Source: Planctomycetaceae bacterium (GTDB lineage: Bacteria > Planctomycetota > Planctomycetia > Pirellulales > Pirellulaceae). From it: a stretch of 5,895 bases of DNA. Below are positions 1 to 5,895 of this stretch, piece after piece; position 1 is the stretch's first letter, and each line of letters starts with the position of its first letter. The position numbers were made by a program, and so were the translations under genes. The DNA lies in the NCBI GenBank assembly GCA_003455945.1, contig DMPQ01000262.1:8158-14052 (forward strand), given 5' to 3'. The notes under the pieces were generated by a model that saw nothing but the letters and a program-made list of their open reading frames with translations, ran no database searches and had not been told where the DNA came from.

Positions 1-1162
1 TCGCTCCCGGAACGGCCGACGCCACCTGATCGCGCACGGCCAGTCCGGCCGCCGCGTCGACTTCGTACACCGCGAGCCGCGAGGTGCCTCGTTCGGACTG
101 CTTGGCGATCATCTGTTCGAGGAAGCTCGCGATCGCCCCTTGTCGATCGGGGATGACGAACGCGTTGAGCACGTTCGTCTTGGCGTCGACCGTCAGCCCT
201 TCTTCGCCGATCAGCTTGCCGATCGTCTCGAGCGTCGAGGCAGGATCGAGGTTGCCGATCGAGTAGGTAGCGAAGACCGGCTTCGGCGGAGGGGGCGGAT
301 CGGGGCGGCGCGGCGGCGGGCCGGGGACCGACGCGATCAGCACGTTGATCGTCTCCATCTTCCCCGCCGCTTCGACCACGATCAGCTTGCGACTCTGCGG
401 CAGGGGTACGGCGCGTCCGAATGCACCGAGATACGGAGTCACTTCGGCGAGTACCGCGTCCATCGCCCGGTCGCCGATCGAGAACTCGACCGCCACCATC
501 TCGAATCGACCTCGCTCGGCAAGTTCCTCGAGCTTGACGCGAGGGATCAGTTCGAGCGGGATCGAGTCGCTGACCCGCAGCACGAGCAGCATCTTTTCGC
601 GACGAACGAGCGTGAAGCCGCGAGTCAGCAGGACACCGTTGAGCAGATCGATCGCTTCGGCAGGCGAGTAGCTCCGCAGATCCGAGTAGGTGAAGGTCCC
701 GGGAGGGACTTCGTCCATGACGAGCGACGAATCGGCCTGCCGCGCGAACCACTCCAGCACGTCGGTCCAAGGCTGATCGCGAAAGTTGAATCTCAGCGGC
801 TCGGCGCTCGGCGCACCGGCGAAACGGTTCCACTGCTCGTCGCTCAGCAGGGCGCGAGCCGCCTGCTGAAAGCGAGTCGCGATCGCTTCGCGATCGTCCG
901 GAGTCGCGGCGACTTCGGTGGCCCGCTGCTGGATCAGTCGCTGAATCGCGGCTCGCTGCTCGTCGTCCAATCCGACTCGTTCGGCGACATCGGGATGGGC
1001 CAGGCGGGCGAGGTCCTGCGCGACGAGTCTCGAACCGCTCGCGCCGACGATCGACAAGGTCGCGACAGCCAACAGGAGCGTGGCGAATCGACGCGAGGCG
1101 CAGGGGGCGCACGTGAGGAGCGAGCGGATCGGATCGATCCGGCGAAGAGAGCGGCGAGACAT
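1..1162 (-). CDS. Exported secretin-N-domain-like protein (3' end outside window)
   Basis: The minus-strand frame is open from ATG at 1162 to the window edge (387 codons visible, no stop). I see an N-terminal export signal: a basic region (residues 1-25), a hydrophobic stretch around 27-41 and a likely cleavage site near LVAQ-D (49/50). Residues 50-115 are helical and charged with two LxxEQ-type motifs (LDDEQR, LSDEQW), resembling LTxxQ/Spy-like periplasmic segments. Residues 123-198 resemble the short secretin/TonB N-terminal fold (STN). Residues 200-278 resemble a secretin N (NolW-type) domain. A Pro-rich linker (279-296) follows, and a second secretin-N-like repeat starts near 297. The secretin pore domain, if present, would lie outside the window, so it is unknown whether this is a true secretin or one of the pore-less secretin-N-like proteins that seem common in planctomycetes. 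A GGAG at 1173-1176 lies 10 bases before the ATG and supports the start. Fold assignment is by eye; exact function unknown. Confidence 0.75.
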   Translation of the reverse strand, partial: MSRRSLRRIDPIRSLLTCAPCASRRFATLLLAVATLSIVGASGSRLVAQDLARLAHPDVAERVGLDDEQRAAIQRLIQQRATEVAATPDDREAIATRFQQAARALLSDEQWNRFAGAPSAEPLRFNFRDQPWTDVLEWFARQADSSLVMDEVPPGTFTYSDLRSYSPAEAIDLLNGVLLTRGFTLVRREKMLLVLRVSDSIPLELIPRVKLEELAERGRFEMVAVEFSIGDRAMDAVLAEVTPYLGAFGRAVPLPQSRKLIVVEAAGKMETINVLIASVPGPPPRRPDPPPPPKPVFATYSIGNLDPASTLETIGKLIGEEGLTVDAKTNVLNAFVIPDRQGAIASFLEQMIAKQSERGTSRLAVYEVDAAAGLAVRDQVASAVPGA

Positions 1163-1360
1163 GCGTGGAGGGCTCCGGCGACGCCTCGGCCGAACGACCG
1201 CTCGAGGAGCGGCCGATGACGAAGGACATCGAGGAATCGGAGACGCGCCGGCAGGATTCGCTCTGCTGGGTCGGCAGAGGGGCGCGTCGAGGTGGGACGA
1301 CGGTTTCGGCTGCCGGCGCTCGTTGCGAAGCACAGCCGGACCGGTCCCCGTCGTCGGGAC

Positions 1361-1389
1361 AGCCTAGTCGGAGGCCGAAGGACGGTAAA
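1361..1389 (-). promoter_or_regulatory. Possible housekeeping promoter for the exported secretin-like gene
   Basis: On the minus strand a TTTACC hexamer (1389-1384) is followed after exactly 17 bases by TAGGCT (1366-1361), a plausible -35/-10 pair for the vegetative sigma factor. It would start RNA near 1354 and give a leader of about 190 bases before the ATG at 1162. It is the best promoter-like pair I see in the 271-base gap (1163-1433). The same gap holds a 10-base palindrome GGACCGGTCC (1338-1347) near the predicted start point and a short hairpin (CCGCTC-GAG-GAGCGG, 1198-1212) just upstream of the coding start. Both hexamers deviate from consensus and planctomycete promoters are poorly defined, so confidence is low. 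I saw no terminator with a T-run in this gap. Confidence 0.3.
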
Positions 1390-1433
1390 GTCGCGGCTCG
1401 TCACGCCGGGGGGCAAGGCGGCATCGATTTCGC

Positions 1434-2591
1434 CTACTCGGTCCCCTTCCCGCGATCCGGCGTCCCTCGAAAGTCCCGTTTGTCGAGTCCCAGACGTTTG
1501 AGCTTGCGCGACAGCGTTCGGCGACTGATGCCCGCCTGCTGTGCGACCGCATCGATCCGGCCGCGATGGCGTTCGAGCAGTACCGCAAAGTAGTCGGCCT
1601 CGACCGCCGCGGTTCGCTGTTCGAGCTGCTCCGTCAGCGGGAGGTCCGGATCGAGACGATCGAGCGAAGCGATGCCGCTGACTTCGCTGCGAGGCGTGGC
1701 GGTCGTCGAAGCATCGTCCGGTCGAGCGTTCGCCGGATCGGATTCGGAAGGCCAGGCGGACGTCGTCGCGGTGCGAGGAGCGGCCAGGTCGTCGAAGTCC
1801 CGTTCGGTCAGGGCTCGCTGCGGTCGAGCCAGAACCAGACGCTCGGCGAAGTTCTCGAGCTGTCGGGCATTGCCCGGCCATTCGTACGCGACCATCGCTT
1901 CGAGAAATCGATCGGAGCAGATCGGTGCTCTCAGACGGTAACGCTTCGCCGCACGACGCAGGAAGTGTCCGAAGAGCAGGACGATGTCCTCGGGACGATC
2001 GCGCAGCGGAGGGACCTCGAGTCGCAGGACATCGAGCCGATAGAAGAGATCTTCGCGGAATCGTCCTGCGGCGACCGCCTGATCGAGAGCGACGTGCGTT
2101 GCGGCAACGATCCGGACGTCGACCGAAACCTCCTTGGACGAGCCGACCGGTCGGACCACCTTCTCCTGCAACAGACGCAACAGACTCTGCTGCGCCTCGG
2201 CATCGAGGTCCCCGATCTCGTCGAGAAAGAGCGTGCCGCGATCGGCGGCTCGCACCAACCCGCGACTCGATCGGACCGCACCGGTGTACGCCCCCTTCTC
2301 GTGTCCGAAGAGTTCCGACACGAGCAGCTCGGCCGAGATCGCCGCACAATCGACCGGCACGAATCGACCGACTCGCCCCGAACGTCGGTGGACCGCTCTC
2401 GCCAGCAACTCCTTCCCGGTCCCCGTCTCGCCGGTGATCAGGACCGTCGCTTCGGTCGGTGCGAGCGATTCGCACTGTTCGAACAACCGCCACATCGCCG
2501 GGCTGACGCTCGTGAGCGATTCGTAGCGCGAGCGCGTCGGACGTTCCGGCGAGGAACCTTCCGTCCGCGGCGGGATTCGTGGAGCGGTCAT
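1434..2591 (-). CDS. Sigma-54-dependent Fis-family activator without N-terminal sensor domain
   Basis: A 385-residue bacterial enhancer-binding protein that would use ATP hydrolysis to remodel sigma-54 RNA polymerase. Residues 1-25 are a short polar tail. The AAA+ domain spans about 26-255: Walker A GETGTGKE (54-61), the sigma-54-contacting loop as GAYTGA (100-105) instead of GAFTGA, Walker B LFLDE (121-125), sensor I VAATH (162-166), the arginine region [10 protein letters not shown] (178-187), and sensor II with [10 protein letters not shown] (238-247). A Ser/Thr/Asp/Pro-rich linker (270-313) leads to a Fis-type helix-turn-helix (about 340-368, with [16 protein letters not shown]). There is no receiver, GAF or PAS domain, so it resembles PspF in layout; activity would have to be set by a partner protein, by abundance or by the linker. 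ATG at 2591 was chosen as the only nearby ATG giving a clean domain start; GAGG sits 11 bases upstream (weak). The frame stays open far upstream, but that stretch is Arg/Ser-rich, crosses the intergenic repeats and then runs antisense to the next gene. The stop is TAG at 1436-1434. It is divergent from the sucrose genes and the likely binder of the 2741-2818 palindromes. Confidence 0.93.
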   Translation of the reverse strand: MTAPRIPPRTEGSSPERPTRSRYESLTSVSPAMWRLFEQCESLAPTEATVLITGETGTGKELLARAVHRRSGRVGRFVPVDCAAISAELLVSELFGHEKGAYTGAVRSSRGLVRAADRGTLFLDEIGDLDAEAQQSLLRLLQEKVVRPVGSSKEVSVDVRIVAATHVALDQAVAAGRFREDLFYRLDVLRLEVPPLRDRPEDIVLLFGHFLRRAAKRYRLRAPICSDRFLEAMVAYEWPGNARQLENFAERLVLARPQRALTERDFDDLAAPRTATTSAWPSESDPANARPDDASTTATPRSEVSGIASLDRLDPDLPLTEQLEQRTAAVEADYFAVLLERHRGRIDAVAQQAGISRRTLSRKLKRLGLDKRDFRGTPDRGKGTE

Positions 2592-2655
2592 CCTGCGATC
2601 GGCCTCGCGTCGAGAGTCGAGTTGGGGTCGGAGACTCGCCGTCGACGAACCGCCG

Positions 2656-2692
2656 CTCGCGACCCCGCTTCGTGAAGCCGAGGGGTCGCGAG
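2656..2692. repeat. Long inverted repeat (hairpin) in the regulator's upstream region
   Basis: The arms CTCGCGACCCC (2656-2666) and GGGGTCGCGAG (2682-2692) are perfectly complementary over 11 bp. Between them GCTT (2667-2670) and AAGC (2675-2678) pair again around a CGTG loop, leaving a three-base CGA bulge. The result is a nearly continuous 15-bp hairpin, 64 bases upstream of the regulator's ATG on the minus strand. No T-run follows on either strand, so a classical intrinsic terminator is unlikely. It could be an operator dyad for another regulator, a structured mRNA leader of the activator gene, or an insulating element between the divergent units. The structure is plainly visible; its role is unknown. 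Confidence 0.7.
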
Positions 2693-2740
2693 GTTCCTGT
2701 CCGGCGAAGGCGTTTCGCGATCGACGCGAACGACTCCGAC

Positions 2741-2756
2741 CGGACACGACTGTCCC
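2741..2756. promoter_or_regulatory. Candidate enhancer site 1 for the sigma-54 activator
   Basis: CGGACA-CGAC-TGTCCC matches the palindrome GGGACA-N4-TGTCCC with one mismatch. Its centre is about 198 bases upstream of the predicted sucrose-operon start. It is the most distal of three like copies; a 16-bp dyad read by a Fis-type dimer in this position is typical of a sigma-54 upstream activating sequence. Binding by the neighbouring activator is inferred. Confidence 0.6.
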
Positions 2757-2779
2757 ATCGTAGGGCTCGCGCCCGCGAA

Positions 2780-2795
2780 GGGACACCGCTGTCCC
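2780..2795. promoter_or_regulatory. Candidate enhancer site 2 for the sigma-54 activator (perfect palindrome)
   Basis: GGGACA-CCGC-TGTCCC is a perfect 6+6 dyad with a 4-base spacer. Its centre is about 159 bases upstream of the predicted start and 39 bp from site 1. It is the best copy of the three and would be expected to be the strongest binding site. Confidence 0.65.
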
Positions 2796-2802
2796 GTCGA
2801 GC

Positions 2803-2818
2803 GGGACGACGGTGTCCC
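2803..2818. promoter_or_regulatory. Candidate enhancer site 3 for the sigma-54 activator
   Basis: GGGACG-ACGG-TGTCCC differs from the perfect dyad at one base of one half-site. Its centre is 23 bp from site 2 (about two helical turns), so activator dimers on sites 2 and 3 would lie on nearly the same DNA face, which would favour hexamer assembly. It lies about 136 bases upstream of the predicted start. Confidence 0.6.
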
Positions 2819-2832
2819 GCAACGACGATCGC

Positions 2833-2860
2833 CCGAACCGAGACGACGACTCGGGTTCGG
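2833..2860. repeat. Imperfect inverted repeat between enhancer sites and promoter
   Basis: CCGAACCGAG (2833-2842) pairs with CTCGGGTTCGG (2850-2860) with a single extra base in the right arm, around the 7-base loop ACGACGA. It lies between the three palindromes and the -24/-12 element, where sigma-54 promoters often carry a DNA-bending or accessory-factor site. No T-run follows. The repeat is visible; a role is speculative. Confidence 0.45.
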
Positions 2861-2920
2861 ATCGTTTCGCCCCGCGTTTCGCAGGAGGAACGTCGTTCGA
2901 TCGGAAGCGACGAGCGACGG

Positions 2921-2936
2921 TGGCGCACGGTGTGCA
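2921..2936 (+). promoter_or_regulatory. Sigma-54 (-24/-12) promoter of the sucrose operon
   Basis: TGGCGCACGGTGTGCA carries the two invariant parts of a sigma-54 promoter, GG (2922-2923) and GC (2934-2935), separated by exactly 10 bases. It also keeps TGGC at the -24 element and TGC followed by A at the -12 element; it departs from TGGCACG-N4-TTGCW at three of the defined positions. Transcription would start near 2947, leaving a leader of about 59 bases before the ATG at 3006. The divergent sigma-54 activator gene and the three dyads upstream strongly support the call. I found no comparable -24/-12 element facing the activator gene. Confidence 0.65.
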
Positions 2937-2953
2937 TTTCCGAAGCCCGTCCC

Positions 2954-2974
2954 GCGGATCGAATCGCGATCCGC
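2954..2974 (+). repeat. Hairpin at the 5' end of the sucrose-operon leader
   Basis: GCGGATCG (2954-2961) and CGATCCGC (2967-2974) form a perfect 8-bp stem around the loop AATCG. If transcription starts near 2947, the hairpin would occupy roughly +8 to +28 of the mRNA, where it could stabilise the 5' end or act as an operator dyad. GATCG words are very common in this DNA, so chance is a real alternative. Confidence 0.4.
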
Positions 2975-2993
2975 CCGCCCGACGACTGGCCGA

Positions 2994-3000
2994 GGGAGGA
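2994..3000 (+). promoter_or_regulatory. Strong Shine-Dalgarno sequence of the sucrose-phosphate synthase gene
   Basis: GGGAGGA lies 5 bases before ATG 3006. It is the clearest ribosome binding site in the window and fixes this start over the in-frame ATG at 3024. Confidence 0.8.
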
Positions 3001-3005
3001 ACACG

Positions 3006-5231
3006 ATGTCGCAGGTGCTGACGATGCCGACTGACGAGTCGAACGAGGAGCCGGTCGGCAAGCCGCATTCGGCGCTCGCTGCCGCACGAGAACGCGGTCT
3101 GAAGATCACGCTCATCAGTCTGCACGGCCTGATTCGCGCTCGCGATCCCGAGCTCGGACGAGACGCCGATACCGGAGGGCAGGTGCGCTATGTCCTCGAG
3201 CTGGCGAAGGAGCTCGCGGCGATGGCGCACGTCCGCGAAGTCGAACTGCTGACTCGACAGATCATCGATCCGAGCGTCGGCGAGGACTACGCGCAGCTGG
3301 AAGAACCGATCTCGGCCAAGGCGCGCATCGTCCGCATTCCGTTCGGACCGAAACGCTACCTGAAGAAGGAGTCGCTCTGGCATTATCTCGAGATGTTCGT
3401 CGATCAGGTGCTGCCGCATTTCCGGCGAACGGGGATCCCCGACATCATTCACGGGCACTACGCCGACGCCGGGCTGGCCGGAGCGCAGTTGGCGAGTCTG
3501 CTGCACGTGCCTTTCGTCTTTACCGGACACTCGCTCGGTCGCGTGAAACGTCGGCGATTGTCGTTGGGGCGGACCGACACCGATCAGCTCGAACGACGCT
3601 ATCGCTTCGCGACGCGGATCGAGGCCGAAGAACAGGCGCTCGAGACGGCGGCGATGATCGTCACGAGCACGCATCAGGAGGTCGAGGAGCAGTATGCGAT
3701 CTACGATCACTACGTCCCGTCTCGGATGGAGGTGATACCGCCGGGAGTCGATCTCGATCGGTTCTCGCCGGCGCGTCCCGGCGATCCTCTCCCGCCGATC
3801 GCCGACGAGCTGGCTCGATTTCTGTCCGATCCGTCCAAGCCGGCGATTCTCGCCATGGCTCGCCCCGACGAGCGGAAGAACCTGGCGGCGCTCGTGCGGA
3901 CCTACGGGCAGAGCGAGCGGCTCAAGGAACTCGCGAACCTGGTGCTCGTGCTCGGCAATCGGGACGATCTGCGCGAGCTTCCCGGACCGCAGCGGAGCGT
4001 GATCGAGGAGATCCTGTTGCTGATCGACCGGTTCGATCTGTACGGCAAGGTCGCCTATCCGAAACGACATCGCGCCGACGACGTTCCCGATCTCTATCGC
4101 TGGGCCGCGGCAACCGGAGGGGTGTTCGTCAATCCGGCGCTCACCGAGCCGTTCGGTCTGACGCTGCTCGAAGCGGGGGCGAGCGGCCTGCCGATCGTGG
4201 CGACGCGCGACGGAGGGCCGACCGACATCATCGCCAACTGCCGCAACGGACTTTTGATCGATCCGTTCGACGATGACGATCTCGAACGAGCGCTCGTCCG
4301 GATCCTGACCGATCCGGCCGAACGGGAACGGATGGCCGAGGAAGGGATCCGCGGCACGCGCGAACACTACTCGTGGCGGCAACATGCGAGGCGCTACCTG
4401 CGCGACCTCGAGGACATTCTCGATCATTCGCCCGCACCGACTCTCGCTTCGCGCACGCCGGTCCGGCGCCTCCCCGACTTCGATCGTCTGATCATCACCG
4501 ATCTGGACAACACGCTCACCGGCGACGATCGCTCGCTCGAGGCGCTGATCGACCTGCTGCGCGGTCATGAGCGAGTCGGTTTCGGCATCGCGACCGGTCG
4601 GCGTCTGGACAGTGCGCTCGCCCTGATCGATCGCCTGCACCTTCCGCGACCCGATCTGCTCGCGACCGACGTCGGCACGCAGCTGCATTACGGCGAACGA
4701 CTGACTCCCGACCGAAGCTGGCGGCAGGAGATCGGTTATGCCTGGAAGCCGGCCGCGATCCGCGAACTGCTCGACTCGCTCCCCGGCCTGCGTCCTCAGG
4801 AGGACGAGCATCAGAGCGAGTTCAAGATCAGCTACGAACTGGATCGAGCGAGCGGTCTGACCGTGGCGACGATCCGCAAGCGACTGCGCGAGGCGGGATT
4901 GAGAGCCAAAGTGGTGCTGTCGCTCGAAACGTTTCTGGACGTCATTCCGGTGCGCGGCGGGAGCGACATGACGCTCCGACATCTGCTCTGGAAATGGGGG
5001 CTCCCTCCCGAGCACGTGCTGGTCGCCGGAGACTCGGGAAACGACGCCGGCATGCTGTTGGGGCGAACGCTCGGCGTCGTCGTCGCCAACCACGGCCCGG
5101 AACTCGACAAGCTTCGCGATCGCCCTCGCGTCTATTTCGCTCAGGCGTCGCATGCGGCCGGGATCCTCGAAGGGATTCGGCACTATCGGTTCCTCGACGA
5201 GATCGCGATTCCCGATGATCGGCTCGAATGA
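3006..5231 (+). CDS. sps: Sucrose-phosphate synthase with fused sucrose-phosphate phosphatase-type domain
   Basis: A 741-residue cytoplasmic enzyme. The N-terminal GT4 glycosyltransferase half (about 30-470) should join UDP-glucose (or ADP-glucose) to fructose-6-phosphate to make sucrose-6-phosphate. Visible family signatures: [20 protein letters not shown] (36-55) with TGGQ (56-59), HGHYADAG (149-156), TGHSLGR (173-179), RIEAEEQAL (204-212), PPGVDLDRF (245-253), the donor-site ARPDERKN (285-292), and the E-x7-E motif in [11 protein letters not shown] (E381, E389). The C-terminal half (about 490-735) is a HAD phosphatase of the sucrose-phosphatase type: motif I DLDNT (D499, D501), motif II ATGR (T530), FKISY (K607) and motif IV GDSGND (D676, D680). 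The segment that normally holds the motif III lysine reads VRGGSDMTL (649-657) without a lysine, so phosphatase activity is uncertain. The overall layout matches bacterial bifunctional SPS/SPP proteins. The gene is first in an apparent operon with amylosucrase, behind the sigma-54-type promoter at 2921-2936. A sucrose synthase is less likely given the N-terminal signature and the HAD tail. Confidence 0.93.
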   Translation: MSQVLTMPTDESNEEPVGKPHSALAAARERGLKITLISLHGLIRARDPELGRDADTGGQVRYVLELAKELAAMAHVREVELLTRQIIDPSVGEDYAQLEEPISAKARIVRIPFGPKRYLKKESLWHYLEMFVDQVLPHFRRTGIPDIIHGHYADAGLAGAQLASLLHVPFVFTGHSLGRVKRRRLSLGRTDTDQLERRYRFATRIEAEEQALETAAMIVTSTHQEVEEQYAIYDHYVPSRMEVIPPGVDLDRFSPARPGDPLPPIADELARFLSDPSKPAILAMARPDERKNLAALVRTYGQSERLKELANLVLVLGNRDDLRELPGPQRSVIEEILLLIDRFDLYGKVAYPKRHRADDVPDLYRWAAATGGVFVNPALTEPFGLTLLEAGASGLPIVATRDGGPTDIIANCRNGLLIDPFDDDDLERALVRILTDPAERERMAEEGIRGTREHYSWRQHARRYLRDLEDILDHSPAPTLASRTPVRRLPDFDRLIITDLDNTLTGDDRSLEALIDLLRGHERVGFGIATGRRLDSALALIDRLHLPRPDLLATDVGTQLHYGERLTPDRSWRQEIGYAWKPAAIRELLDSLPGLRPQEDEHQSEFKISYELDRASGLTVATIRKRLREAGLRAKVVLSLETFLDVIPVRGGSDMTLRHLLWKWGLPPEHVLVAGDSGNDAGMLLGRTLGVVVANHGPELDKLRDRPRVYFAQASHAAGILEGIRHYRFLDEIAIPDDRLE

Positions 5232-5895
5232 CCTTCCGACCGACGACGAGCTGCACTATCAGGCGGCGCTGACGCTCGCCCGCATCCGGCCGCGTCTGGA
5301 TCGCTTCTGGAGCGAGCGCGAGGTCGGTGCGGAGGTGCGCGACGAGTTCCTGTTCCGCCTGGACCGCGAGTGGCCGCCGCTCTTCGGTGCCCTGCGCCGG
5401 CTCTACGGCGATCGGTACGATCTGCACTTTCATCTCGAGCAGCTGCTGCTGACCGCCGCTGCCGGCTGGGCCGATCGGCCGTCGTCGCTCAGGGAACTCG
5501 ATCGGCGTCGCGAGGCGGAGCCGGACTGGTTCCAGTCGGAGCGGATGGTCGGCGGCGCGCTGTACGTCGATCTGTTCAGCGAGAATCTGTCGCGACTTCG
5601 CGAGCAGGTCGACTACTTCCGGGATCTCGGGCTGACCTACCTGCACGTGATGCCTCCGTTCGCCGTCCGCCCCGGAGACAACGACGGCGGCTACGCGATC
5701 AGCAGCTATCGGCAGATCGATCCGCGACTGGGGACCATCGACGATCTGCGGGCGCTGGCCGAAGCGCTGCGCGAGGCGGGGATCTCGCTGGTGCTCGACT
5801 TCGTCTTCAACCACACCGCCGACGATCACGAGTGGGCCCGTCGCGCGCAGGCCGGCGAGCGGGAGTATCGCGAGTACTACCTGATCTTTCCCGAT
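5215..5895 (+). CDS. ams: Amylosucrase, GH13 family (5' part, runs off the window)
   Basis: The frame is open from ATG 5215 to the edge: 227 residues of an enzyme usually about 630-660 long. Amylosucrase transfers the glucosyl unit of sucrose to a growing alpha-1,4-glucan and releases fructose. Residues 10-95 form the helical N-terminal domain. The (beta/alpha)8 domain then begins with [10 protein letters not shown] (112-121), [12 protein letters not shown] (138-149), and DGGYAISSY (157-165), whose D157 and Y160 match the Neisseria residues D144 and Y147 that shape the sucrose pocket. GH13 conserved region I follows as DFVFNH (195-200, with H200 matching H187), and then [10 protein letters not shown] and IFPD, all close to the Neisseria polysaccharea enzyme. 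The nucleophile and acid/base residues are downstream of the window. A sucrose hydrolase of the same subfamily cannot be excluded. The start overlaps the sps stop by 17 bases, implying co-transcription and translational coupling; the ATG at 5228 that overlaps the stop is out of frame with this product. There is no clear Shine-Dalgarno sequence. Confidence 0.92.
   Translation, partial: MIGSNDLPTDDELHYQAALTLARIRPRLDRFWSEREVGAEVRDEFLFRLDREWPPLFGALRRLYGDRYDLHFHLEQLLLTAAAGWADRPSSLRELDRRREAEPDWFQSERMVGGALYVDLFSENLSRLREQVDYFRDLGLTYLHVMPPFAVRPGDNDGGYAISSYRQIDPRLGTIDDLRALAEALREAGISLVLDFVFNHTADDHEWARRAQAGEREYREYYLIFPD

Noticed and set aside
1356..1371. GGGACA-GCCT-AGTCGG overlapping the possible -10 of the left-hand gene, as if the activator also controlled it.
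   Set aside because: Just one intact half-site; the other matches at 3 of 6, which is expected by chance in this base composition.
2688..2703. GCGAGG-TTCC-TGTCCG, a possible degenerate fourth enhancer copy.
   Set aside because: Only one half-site is recognisable; the left half matches at 3 of 6 positions and overlaps the arm of the 2656-2692 hairpin.
2763..2774. GGGC-TCGC-GCCC dyad lying between enhancer sites 1 and 2, about two helical turns from each.
   Set aside because: The spacing is suggestive of a fourth site, but the sequence does not match GGGACA-N4-TGTCCC: the half-sites are too short and the spacing between GGG and CCC is 6 rather than 10.
2882..2890. AGGAGGAA-like Shine-Dalgarno sequence in the intergenic region.
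   Set aside because: No start codon follows at a suitable distance, and the position is upstream of the predicted sigma-54 promoter, so it would not be on the sps mRNA.
2592..5183. A very long minus-strand open frame that continues upstream from the activator, antisense across the intergenic region and most of sps (and other long minus- and plus-strand frames around 934-3087).
   Set aside because: These are side effects of high GC and strong codon bias (GAT/GAG/CTC/CGA words read as open frames on the other strand). The translations are Arg/Ser-rich or low in hydrophobic patterning, carry no known motif and overlap clearly real genes.
5228..5231. ATGA overlap at the sps stop as the start of the next gene.
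   Set aside because: The ATG at 5228 is not in the amylosucrase frame; the in-frame ATG is at 5215.
1..5895. tRNA or rRNA genes, CRISPR arrays, insertion sequences or attachment sites.
   Set aside because: I saw no cloverleaf-like segments, regularly spaced direct repeats, transposase motifs or terminal inverted repeats anywhere in the window.

Overview
The window is a high-GC stretch (roughly two thirds G+C by eye, very rich in TCGA, CGATCG and GATCG words) from a bacterium. The best guess is a planctomycete or a relative. The clue is the left-hand gene, an exported secretin-N-like protein with a leading helical segment and a Pro-rich linker, an architecture I associate with Planctomycetes. 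This taxonomic call is an inference from gene style, not from a marker gene.

Layout from left to right. (1) Positions 1-1162, minus strand: the 5' part of a gene for an exported secretin-N-domain-like protein that runs off the left edge. (2) 1163-1433: a 271-base gap with a possible housekeeping promoter for that gene. (3) 1434-2591, minus strand: a complete sigma-54-dependent activator (AAA+ enhancer-binding protein with a Fis-type helix-turn-helix and almost no N-terminal sensory region). (4) 2592-3005: a 414-base divergent intergenic region dense in signals: a long hairpin in the regulator's leader, three palindromes of the form GGGACA-N4-TGTCCC, an imperfect inverted repeat, a -24/-12 (sigma-54) promoter facing right, a leader hairpin and a strong Shine-Dalgarno sequence. 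(5) 3006-5231, plus strand: a complete sucrose-phosphate synthase fused to a C-terminal sucrose-phosphate-phosphatase-type HAD domain. (6) 5215-5895, plus strand: the 5' third of an amylosucrase gene that overlaps the previous gene by 17 bases and runs off the right edge.

How the parts fit. The right-hand genes form a sucrose module. UDP-glucose and fructose-6-phosphate give sucrose-6-phosphate, then (if the fused phosphatase works) sucrose. Amylosucrase then splits sucrose into fructose and an alpha-1,4-glucan. A comparable sps-spp-fruK-ams grouping is known in halotolerant methanotrophs. The most notable point is the control region. The divergent sigma-54 activator, three palindromic candidate enhancer sites about 135-200 bases upstream of the predicted start, and a GG-N10-GC promoter together make a complete candidate circuit in which an activator of the PspF/NtrC type switches on sucrose/glucan metabolism. 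I know of no described sucrose-synthesis operon under such control. A second point is that the HAD phosphatase domain keeps its DxD and GDSGND motifs but seems to lack the usual motif III lysine.
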